A DNA stretch of 7,631 bases from CAYRIF01 sp964424205 (lineage in GTDB: Bacteria > Bacteroidota > Bacteroidia > Cytophagales > Cyclobacteriaceae): contig CAYRIF010000183.1 in assembly GCA_964424205.1 (NCBI GenBank), forward strand, positions 1-7,631, in the 5' to 3' direction. The notes under the pieces were generated by a model. The model was not told the origin of the DNA. It was given only the letters and a program-made list of their open reading frames with translations, and did no database searches. This document shows, piece after piece, positions 1 through 6,022 of the stretch (position 1 is its first letter; every line of letters begins with the position of its first letter). The position numbers and the translations under genes were made by a program.

Positions 1-8
1 AATCAAGA

Positions 9-523
9 GTTGCGACTCATCTCTAAAGATACAATTTTGAAAGCTATTCACAACAAACTCATAATTTTATTGTCTATTTTCTAGTTGCGACTCATCTCTA
101 AAGATACAATTTTGAAAGCTATTCACAACAGGTAGTACGGCATATAATAGAAATCAAGAGTTGCGACTCATCTCTAAAGATACAATTTTGAAAGCTATTC
201 ACAACACATCCATCTTGCACCTGCTATACTCATATGTTGCGACTCATCTCTAAAGATACAATTTTGAAAGCTATTCACAACCAATATTTCCGCAAGGAAT
301 TGTTATAGTCTGTTGCGACTCATCTCTAAAGATACAATTTTGAAAGCTATTCACAACATGCATTTAGATACTTTTTCTATGAGACTTGTTGCGACTCATC
401 TCTAAAGATACAATTTTGAAAGCTATTCACAACTCATTAGTAGGTGGCTCAATAGGTAGATAAGTTGCGACTCATCTCTAAAGATACTCCCGATAGCCAT
501 CGGGATTGAAAGCTATTCACAAC
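9..523. CRISPR. CRISPR array, right-hand end; 7 repeats, 6 spacers; probably type II-C
   Basis: Repeats lie at 9-54, 84-129, 160-205, 236-281, 312-357, 388-433 and 464-523. The first six are identical 46-mers beginning GTTGCGACTCAT and ending CTATTCACAAC. The seventh is a 60 bp interrupted copy. Spacers are 55-83 (29 bp), 130-159, 206-235, 282-311, 358-387 and 434-463 (30 bp each), all different. Bases 1-8 are the tail of a further spacer, so the array continues to the left. On the minus strand the repeat reads GTTGTGAATAGCTTTCAAAA..., and its ends pair as GTTGTGA/TCGCAAC with only a G-U wobble, whereas the plus strand has a C-A mismatch. A GTTGTG start and a CTTTCAAA core fit my recollection of Bacteroidota type II-C repeats, so I infer that crRNAs come from the minus strand. 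The subtype rests on repeat length and sequence alone. No cas gene is visible and leader polarity is unproven. Confidence 0.97.
464..523. repeat. Boundary CRISPR repeat interrupted by a palindromic hairpin
   Basis: This last repeat matches the consensus through GATAC (ending at 487) and again from TTGAAAG (506) to the end. The central AATT of the consensus is replaced by 18 bp, TCCCGATAGCCATCGGGA, at 488-505. That insert is a perfect inverted repeat: stem 488-494, loop AGCC 495-498, stem 499-505. The unit grows from 46 to 60 bp. No second copy of the palindrome occurs in the window. It lies in the part of the repeat expected to pair with tracrRNA, so a crRNA made from this copy would probably not be processed normally. 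Repeats at the leader-distal end of an array are often degenerate, which would put the leader to the left, but this is inference. Confidence 0.93.
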
Positions 524-711
524 TTAGCAGCCACTCGTTGTAACTTAAGCGCAGCGATCTTACGACCCAATCCAACCCTTTCTCTTTTAATTCTTCTGTA
601 AGGGGGCTTAAAAGTATTCAATAAAGTGACCCTACTACTTTAAACAGCGGGGCTCCAGTGTGATTGAAACTAAAATTACCTTACCTTTATGCTTTGATAC
701 CAAGGGTGTAA
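524..711. other. Non-coding array flank with a repeat-like segment and small stem-loop (possible anti-repeat)
   Basis: These 188 bp separate the array from the flavoprotein gene. No convincing gene is seen. At 608-620, TTAAAAGTATTCA resembles the repeat segment TTGAAAGCTATTCA, with 12 of 13 aligned bases identical and one base missing. Directly after it is a 6 bp stem-loop: TAAAGT 622-627, nine-base loop, ACTTTA 637-642. An imperfect repeat copy followed by a short hairpin is how a tracrRNA anti-repeat and nexus would look. However, no GC-rich terminator with a T-run follows on the plus strand, and a match this short could be chance in AT-rich DNA. The promoter of the downstream gene must also lie here or further upstream. 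TACCTTTA at 682-689 is one base off the TAnnTTTG box and is the best candidate, but I would not rely on it. Confidence 0.3.
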
Positions 712-3663
712 ATGCAAAACATAAAAACGAATCTAAAGGAATTATCTCAGGCATTGGAGGGGCAGCTTTTTACCGATAAAATGCTGCGCACCATCTACGC
801 CACAGATGCCTCGGCGTATCAAGAAATGCCACTTGCGGTGGCAATTCCAAAAACAAAGGAAGATATAAAAACCCTGATAGTATTTGCCAAAGAAAATCAA
901 ACGGCTTTGATTCCTCGTGCGGCGGGGACTTCGCTTGCTGGTCAGGTCGTAGGCAACGGCATTGTGGTCGATATCTCAAAGCACTTTACTAAAATAGTAG
1001 ATGTAAATACTACAGAAAAATGGGTCAAAGTGCAGCCTGGTGTGGTGCGCGATGAGCTGAATTATTTTTTAAAAGCGCAAGGTTTATTCTTTGGTCCAGA
1101 AACCTCCACTGCCAATCGGGCAATGATTGGTGGTATGGTAGGTAATAATTCTTGTGGAACAAACTCGGTGGTGTATGGAAGTACCAGAGCGCATCTGTTA
1201 TCAGTCAAAGCAATATTGAGTGATGGTACGGAGGCGGAATTCTCAGCCCTGACCGAAACAGCGTTTAACCAAAAATGTCGTGGCGAAAATACTTCGGGGC
1301 AGTTAGAAACTGCTATTTATAAATCTATTAATACCATACTTTCTGATGTGAAAAACCAGGAGGAAATAAGAGCGCATTATCCTAAAACATCAATTCCTAG
1401 GAGGAATACAGGTTATGCCTTGGATTTGCTACTAGAGACACAACCATTTTCTGAAAATGAGATCCCATTCAATATGTGTAAATTGATGGCTGGATCGGAG
1501 GGAACGTTGGCATTTGTGACAGAAGTCAAGCTGGGGTTGGTGCCCTTGCCTTCCAAAAACAAGACGTTGCTTTGCCTGCATTGTAATTCAATCGATGAAT
1601 CTTTACGGGCTAACTTAGTAGCATTACAGTATAATCCAACGGCATGTGAGCTGATGGATCACTATGTACTGGAGTGTACCAAAGAGAATATTGAGCAGCG
1701 AGAGAACCGTTTTTTCGTAAAAGGAGACCCAAAAGCCATTCTTGCCATTGAGCTGACAGGGAGTGCCATGGAGGAAGTGGAGAAAAGAACAGCCGCATTA
1801 ATTGAGGAATTGAGGGCAAATAAAATGGGCTATCATTTTCCTGTTGTTAAAGGAGAGGACATTGCTAAAGTGTGGAATTTGAGAAAAGCAGGCTTAGGAT
1901 TATTGGCAAATATTCCTGGTGATGCCAAAGCAGTACCAGTGATTGAAGATACGGCAGTGGATGTGAAAGACCTGCCCGAATACATCAGAGATTTTAATAA
2001 GATTCTGGACAAGCACGGATTATATAGTGTACACTATGCACATGCAGGTTCAGGAGAATTGCACTTACGACCAATTATCGATCTGAAAACAGAAAGAGGA
2101 AATGAACTGTTTAGAATTATAGCCGAGGAGATAGCACAATTGGTAAAAAAGTATGAAGGTTCATTGAGTGGGGAACATGGCGATGGCAGACTACGCGGTG
2201 AGTTCATAGCATATATGGTAGGAAAGAAAAACTATCAATTGCTCAAAGCGGTAAAAAAAGCATGGGATCCAGATAGTATTTTTAACCCCAATAAAATAGT
2301 GGACACGCCACCGATGAATACGCAGCTTCGGTTTTCTCCTGGACAAAAAACCACTGATTTTGATACGGCGTTTGATTTTGAGGATACGCATGGAATTGTT
2401 AGGGCTACTGAAAAGTGTAATGGTTCTGCAGATTGTAGGAAAACGGAAATCACAGGAGGAACGATGTGCCCAAGCTACATGGCAACCCGAAACGAAAAAG
2501 ATACGACTCGTGCCAGAGCAAACATATTGCGTGATGCTTTAACAAATTCGGATGCTGCTTTCGACAATCAAGAGATTTTGGAAGTGATGGATTTATGTCT
2601 GTCATGCAAAGGCTGCAAATCGGAATGTCCATCCAATGTGGATATTGCTAAGTTGAAGGCGGAGTCTTTGCACCAATATTATAAAGTGCATGGCGTGCCC
2701 TTTAGAACCAAAATGATTGGAAACTTTAACAAGTCCTATAAACTGGGTGCTTTGATGCCAAGTGTTTTTAATTTTTTTGCTTCCAACAAACTCACCTCTA
2801 ATTTGATCAAAGGAACAATGGGCTTTGCCAAAGCGCGGAGTTTGCCATTATTATATAAAACAACGTTGAGGAAGTGGCATGCTAAAAATAAAAGGGATAA
2901 TTTCGGAATATCAGAACAGGTCGAACAAAAAGGGAAGGTATATCTTTTTTGTGATGAGTTTACAGACTTGACAGATACAGAAATTGGTATTATTACTATT
3001 AAGCTTTTAACCAAACTGGGTTATGAAGTGGTGATTCCAAAACATTTGGAAAGTGGGCGAACATATATATCCAAAGGACTTTTGAAAGAAGCAAAAAAAA
3101 TAGCGATTGAAAACGTAAGATTGCTAAAGGACCAGGTTTCTGATAGCACACCACTTTTAGGTATCGAGCCATCGGCAATTTTAACGTTGCGAGATGAATA
3201 CTTGACACTCGTTCCTAAAGAATTACGAGGGGATGCAATTGATTTATCAAACAATACCCTGATGGTGGATGAGTTCATAGCCAAAGAGATGGACAAAAGA
3301 AAAATTGATAAGTCACAGTTTACCAAAGAAAAGCAACTTATAAAACTCCATGGACATTGCCATCAAAAATCATTGGCGTCACTTGTGCCAACAAAAAAAA
3401 TGCTGTCACTTCCAGAAAATTATGAGGTACATATAATTCGTTCGGGATGCTGCGGAATGGCGGGATCATTTGGCTTTGAAAAGGAGCATTATGAACTTTC
3501 CATGCAGGTTGGCGAACTTGTTTTATTTCCAACAGTAAGAAAGCAACCAAAAGAAGTTATTATTGCTGCACCAGGCACCAGTTGTCGCCATCAGATCAAA
3601 GATGGAACGAAGAGAACGGCAAAACACCCAATTGAGATTCTTTGGAATTCCATCAAAAAGTGA
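712..3663 (+). CDS. FAD-binding and Fe-S oxidoreductase, D-lactate / D-2-hydroxyglutarate dehydrogenase (YdiJ-like)
   Basis: A 983-residue protein with the fused flavin plus Fe-S architecture of E. coli YdiJ (about 1,018 residues). It would oxidise a D-2-hydroxy acid and pass electrons through its clusters to a quinone or cytochrome. No transmembrane segment is seen, so it is likely cytoplasmic or peripheral to the inner membrane. The N-terminal FAD-binding type 4 domain spans about 35-280, with PRAAGTSLAGQ at 68-78 and GGMVGNNSCGTN at 140-151. The FAD-oxidase C-terminal domain spans about 280-535, with HAGSGELHLRP at 444-454 and GEHGDGRLRGEF at 487-498. Fe-S ligands follow at C569, C575 and C586, then a CxxCxxCxxxCP motif at C629, C632, C635 and C639. 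The C-terminal cysteine-rich module has GHCHQKSL (C883) and GCCG (C913, C914); an earlier module keeps ISKGLLKEAK (786-795) but has ES where paired cysteines usually sit. The ATG at 712 is preceded by AAGGG at 702-706, and an in-frame TAA at 709 excludes a nearby upstream start. Substrate is not resolved: D-lactate, D-2-hydroxyglutarate and glycolate are all possible. Confidence 0.95.
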   Translation: MQNIKTNLKELSQALEGQLFTDKMLRTIYATDASAYQEMPLAVAIPKTKEDIKTLIVFAKENQTALIPRAAGTSLAGQVVGNGIVVDISKHFTKIVDVNTTEKWVKVQPGVVRDELNYFLKAQGLFFGPETSTANRAMIGGMVGNNSCGTNSVVYGSTRAHLLSVKAILSDGTEAEFSALTETAFNQKCRGENTSGQLETAIYKSINTILSDVKNQEEIRAHYPKTSIPRRNTGYALDLLLETQPFSENEIPFNMCKLMAGSEGTLAFVTEVKLGLVPLPSKNKTLLCLHCNSIDESLRANLVALQYNPTACELMDHYVLECTKENIEQRENRFFVKGDPKAILAIELTGSAMEEVEKRTAALIEELRANKMGYHFPVVKGEDIAKVWNLRKAGLGLLANIPGDAKAVPVIEDTAVDVKDLPEYIRDFNKILDKHGLYSVHYAHAGSGELHLRPIIDLKTERGNELFRIIAEEIAQLVKKYEGSLSGEHGDGRLRGEFIAYMVGKKNYQLLKAVKKAWDPDSIFNPNKIVDTPPMNTQLRFSPGQKTTDFDTAFDFEDTHGIVRATEKCNGSADCRKTEITGGTMCPSYMATRNEKDTTRARANILRDALTNSDAAFDNQEILEVMDLCLSCKGCKSECPSNVDIAKLKAESLHQYYKVHGVPFRTKMIGNFNKSYKLGALMPSVFNFFASNKLTSNLIKGTMGFAKARSLPLLYKTTLRKWHAKNKRDNFGISEQVEQKGKVYLFCDEFTDLTDTEIGIITIKLLTKLGYEVVIPKHLESGRTYISKGLLKEAKKIAIENVRLLKDQVSDSTPLLGIEPSAILTLRDEYLTLVPKELRGDAIDLSNNTLMVDEFIAKEMDKRKIDKSQFTKEKQLIKLHGHCHQKSLASLVPTKKMLSLPENYEVHIIRSGCCGMAGSFGFEKEHYELSMQVGELVLFPTVRKQPKEVIIAAPGTSCRHQIKDGTKRTAKHPIEILWNSIKK

Positions 3664-3704
3664 AGAAATAAATAGGGCAAATTTGTCGCTTCAACTAAAA
3701 TTTA

Positions 3705-3907
3705 ATTAGGTATCTTTAAGTAGTTGATTTACTGCCTATTATATAAGAATGGATGGTGAATGTGCTTAACAAGCAGCAAACATAGTATTCTTATGATATT
3801 CTTTTTATTAATAATATATTAAGAGACTAAAAAGTTACAAATTATTGTTAATTTTAAGCATGTAAGGTTTTGGGAAGAATTCAACGAAATTATTAGGTAT
3901 CATTTAA
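3705..3907. repeat. Near-duplicate motif ATTAGGTATC(A)TTTAA flanking the intergenic centre
   Basis: ATTAGGTATCTTTAA at 3705-3719 recurs as ATTAGGTATCATTTAA at 3892-3907. Ten bases are identical, followed by one extra A and then TTTAA. The second copy ends 15 bp before the start codon of the downstream gene and the first lies 42 bp after the stop of the upstream gene. They could be paired regulator sites, a duplicated promoter element (the first copy contains TATCTTTA, one base off TAnnTTTG) or chance in AT-rich DNA. They could also be a target duplication around a lost insertion, but the interior shows no good terminal inverted repeats. Confidence 0.4.
3743..3794. repeat. Two-level inverted repeat in the intergenic region, possible weak terminator
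   Basis: ATAAGAAT at 3743-3750 pairs perfectly with ATTCTTAT at 3787-3794. Inside the 36-base interval is a second stem, TGCTT 3763-3767 and AAGCA 3771-3775, with a three-base AAC loop. TTCTTTTTATT follows a few bases later, so the structure could end transcription of the upstream flavoprotein gene, about 80 bp after its stop codon. The outer stem is AT-rich and the loop is long, so it would be a weak terminator. No better hairpin is visible in the 259 bp between the two genes, which is otherwise AT-rich and holds no gene I can support. Confidence 0.4.
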
Positions 3908-3922
3908 ATAAACAAGGACTGA

Positions 3923-5362
3923 ATGGCTAAGTTAAAAAACATTATTAAGCAACTGTCACAAGACGATTATCAGAATATCCATAACCAATTAATAGAAAGT
4001 AATGCTGAAAAATCGGCATATTTATTGAAGTCAATGCGAGAGAAGCAGGTGTCCGACAATAAGGTAATGGAAGAGTTGGAAGTAAATACCAATGCCTACT
4101 ATACATTAAGGTCACGACTGAATCAAAAAATAGAAGAGTATTTGTTGCAACAAATGGAAAGTCCACGGACAGATATTCTGAAAAAAGTTGCCAATGTAAA
4201 CGAGATAATCTTTACAAAGAAAAGAGCCATTGCAGTAGCCACATTGAAAAAATTGGAGAAAGAACTTATTGATTATGATTTGTCGAATGAGCTAACGGTT
4301 GTTTATAAATCACTGAAAAAACTGCATATCAATACCCCAGATAGGTTTAATTATTCGCAATCTTATAACCAGCATGTTGCTTATATGTTGGCGATTGACA
4401 AGGCTGAGGAATTGCTTGCTGATTACTTCAAAAAATATGGTACGTTTTCACTTTCTGGAGACGAGACTGATAAATTAGCGCTGACGCTACTCAATAGAGA
4501 GATGAGTAATGTTTGTGGCTTGTACGATTCGCACAGACTGTATGTATACCAAAGCTGCATGAGTGTATGGCACAGGATGTTTGTGGAGACAGAAGAATCT
4601 TATGACGATAATCTAGAGCCACTAGAAGATATTCTTGATAATGTTGAAAAGATATTTAATTCATATCACCTGGACTCGATTTACTATCACCTGAAATTGG
4701 TGTATGAATTCCTAAAACTTGAATATTATAATCACTATAAAGTATTTAGGAAAGCAGAGAATTTTTATGAGGAAATCAACGAGGCTACATCGACCCTACT
4801 TTCAAACTACAGTTTGTTTACCTACCCACCGCAATTCTTGTTAACCAAGATTAATAGAAATGTGCGTATGGGTGTTGAGGAGGAGATGTATGAAGAAAGT
4901 GAAGCATTGTTTCAAGATTTTGAAATAGACAAAAATGATGTGCCAAAATATGTGACCTATGTGATTTATAGAGCCCTGGCGTGCTACTATGCCGATAAGC
5001 CTAATGAGGCGGCACGTTACATCAACAATCTACTAAATGACATCAGCCTTAAAAATTATCCTTTTGCACAGTTAGAAGTGAAAGTTATATTGGCACTTCA
5101 ATATTGTTTGATGAATGACTTTGATTTGTTCAATCAGTTGATTAATAGTATTCAACGACAAATCAGACTTTTGGGAAAAGAAAATTGTGAGCACATTTTG
5201 ATATTCACCAAGATTCTAAAAATTTCTATGAACGATATGAAAAAGAACAAGGGTGAAAAAATCAGAGCCTTGGTAGACAGGATGCAAGGGTTAAAAGTTG
5301 ATTACTTTGCACCAACACTATATGTGAAGCTAGATGAAAAGTTTATTGGTAAAATGAGCTAA
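3923..5362 (+). CDS. Uncharacterised all-helical protein, TPR-like, possible N-terminal helix-turn-helix
   Basis: I do not recognise a characterised family in this 479-residue protein. It is rich in Leu, Tyr, Asn, Lys and Glu, and almost the whole length reads as amphipathic helices. It has no signal peptide and no transmembrane segment, so it is probably cytoplasmic. The C-terminal part looks like a TPR-type alpha-solenoid, for example RALACYYADKPNEAARYINN at 350-369 followed by another helical pair at about 380-415. Residues 43-72 (VSDNKVMEELEVNTNAYYTL, then RSRLNQKIEE) resemble a helix-turn-helix in spacing, with a short helix, a turn at NTN and a basic second helix, but this is a visual impression. 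The N-terminal opening (LKNIIKQLSQDDYQNI) recalls other Bacteroidota solenoid proteins of unknown role. AAGGA at 3914-3918 lies four bases before the ATG and supports the start. The gene stands alone, in the same orientation as the flavoprotein gene 259 bp upstream, and ends at a strong terminator. No function is claimed. Confidence 0.9.
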   Translation: MAKLKNIIKQLSQDDYQNIHNQLIESNAEKSAYLLKSMREKQVSDNKVMEELEVNTNAYYTLRSRLNQKIEEYLLQQMESPRTDILKKVANVNEIIFTKKRAIAVATLKKLEKELIDYDLSNELTVVYKSLKKLHINTPDRFNYSQSYNQHVAYMLAIDKAEELLADYFKKYGTFSLSGDETDKLALTLLNREMSNVCGLYDSHRLYVYQSCMSVWHRMFVETEESYDDNLEPLEDILDNVEKIFNSYHLDSIYYHLKLVYEFLKLEYYNHYKVFRKAENFYEEINEATSTLLSNYSLFTYPPQFLLTKINRNVRMGVEEEMYEESEALFQDFEIDKNDVPKYVTYVIYRALACYYADKPNEAARYINNLLNDISLKNYPFAQLEVKVILALQYCLMNDFDLFNQLINSIQRQIRLLGKENCEHILIFTKILKISMNDMKKNKGEKIRALVDRMQGLKVDYFAPTLYVKLDEKFIGKMS

Positions 5363-5385
5363 GGAAAATAGCACGTGAATGTTAT

Positions 5386-5420
5386 AAAAGTCCGCTCTGA
5401 ATATTCAGGATGGACTTTTT
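5386..5420 (+). terminator. Strong intrinsic terminator of the helical-protein gene, possibly bidirectional
   Basis: AAAAGTCC (5386-5393) pairs perfectly with GGACTTTT (5412-5419). Inside, CTGA (5397-5400) pairs with TCAG (5405-5408) around an ATAT loop, across a three-by-three internal loop. The 3' arm runs into TTTTT and then CTTT. It lies 23 bp after the stop codon at 5362. The reverse strand also carries a short T-run (GGACTTTTATAA), so it may back up the opposing terminator. Confidence 0.88.
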
Positions 5421-5445
5421 CTTTCACAAATTTTTTTGAGGGAAC

Positions 5446-5481
5446 AAAAAAATAACCCGTCCACTAATTTATGGGCGGGCT
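5446..5481 (-). terminator. Intrinsic terminator of the receiver-domain gene
   Basis: Read on the minus strand, AGCCCGCCCA (5481-5472) pairs with TGGACGGGTT (5463-5454) around an eight-base loop. It has one C-A mismatch and one G-U wobble. It is followed by A and then seven T (5452-5446). It starts 15 bp after the stop codon of the minus-strand gene ending at 5497. Together with the plus-strand terminator it separates two convergent genes. Confidence 0.85.
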
Positions 5482-5496
5482 GTAAATTTTATTAGA

Positions 5497-5907
5497 TTAA
5501 ATACTCAACTTACTCAGATTCTCTTGGGTCAGCGGCTTATTGATATATTTTTTAACTGCAGTATATTTTTTAGACTTATCTAAATCCTGAGGATTAATAG
5601 AAGAAGTCAACATAATAATGCTACATTTCTTTTTGGTTGCTTCTCTAAGTTTTTCGAATTCATCTAAAAACTGAAACCCATCCATGAGCGGCATGTCAAT
5701 ATCCAGAAAAATAATATCAGGTAACGCATTATCAGCAACGCCTTCTAATTTTTCTATATTTTTCAAAAATTCAATGGCGCTTTTTGCACCAGTGTGAGTG
5801 AAAATATTTCCTGCAATATTTGAGGCTTCTATCATCTTCTGATTAATGAGGTTATCAATCTCATTGTCGTCGATAAGCATGATGGTATTAAATTTATTAT
5901 CAGCCAT
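5497..5907 (-). CDS. Stand-alone receiver-domain response regulator (CheY-like)
   Basis: A 136-residue single receiver domain with no output domain. The acidic pocket is D13 and D14 (IMLIDDNEID), the phospho-acceptor is D69 in IIFLDIDMPLMDGFQF, the conserved switch Thr/Ser is at T101-S102 (IIMLTSS), and the invariant lysine is K114 in YINKP. All catalytic positions are present, so it should be phosphorylated by a histidine kinase, which is not in this window. Output would be through protein-protein contact, as for CheY or phosphorelay intermediates; the partner cannot be deduced. The protein ends just past the KP motif, with a short last helix. It starts at an ATG with no obvious Shine-Dalgarno sequence, follows the aldehyde dehydrogenase gene on the same strand by 115 bp, and has its own promoter-like box, so it is probably an independent unit that may receive some read-through. 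Confidence 0.95.
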   Translation of the reverse strand: MADNKFNTIMLIDDNEIDNLINQKMIEASNIAGNIFTHTGAKSAIEFLKNIEKLEGVADNALPDIIFLDIDMPLMDGFQFLDEFEKLREATKKKCSIIMLTSSINPQDLDKSKKYTAVKKYINKPLTQENLSKLSI

Positions 5908-5943
5908 ATTTTGTCTTCTTATGTTTTAATTGTTCGGTATAGT

Positions 5944-5951
5944 CAAAAGTA
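5944..5951 (-). promoter_or_regulatory. Promoter -7 box (TACTTTTG) for the response regulator gene
   Basis: On the minus strand TACTTTTG matches the Bacteroidota -7 consensus TAnnTTTG exactly and lies 36 bp before the ATG. A transcription start would fall near 5937. The -33 TTG is not well placed: the nearest TTG is only 14 bases upstream of the box. Confidence 0.55.
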
Positions 5952-6022
5952 ATGAAATTATAGGGCAATTTAAACGATTTCTTTGATTCTTCACAAAAAA
6001 CCCTTTAATAATTGTGTTTCCC

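Noticed and set aside
524..645. Minus-strand open frames of about 32 and 41 codons, one containing YRRIKRE, faintly like the helix-turn-helix part of an IS3-type transposase.
   Set aside because: The frames overlap each other, are short, and show no start, catalytic motif or inverted-repeat end. The basic composition is what an out-of-frame reading of this DNA would give.
741..810. Loss of the paired cysteines in the first cysteine-rich C-terminal module of the flavoprotein, considered as a defect (protein residues 741-810).
   Set aside because: As far as I recall, YdiJ-type members also lack this pair while keeping the SKGLLKEAK stretch, so it is probably the family norm rather than damage.
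770..3550. Several 60-100 codon open frames on both strands inside the flavoprotein gene.
   Set aside because: They lie within a gene whose domains are intact along its whole length; none has a plausible family motif or start signal.
5996..6022. Possible terminator after the aldehyde dehydrogenase gene, from the run of six T on the minus strand near 6001.
   Set aside because: Only a five-base CACAA/TTGTG pairing with a long loop is available, and the T-run lies inside the loop rather than after the stem.
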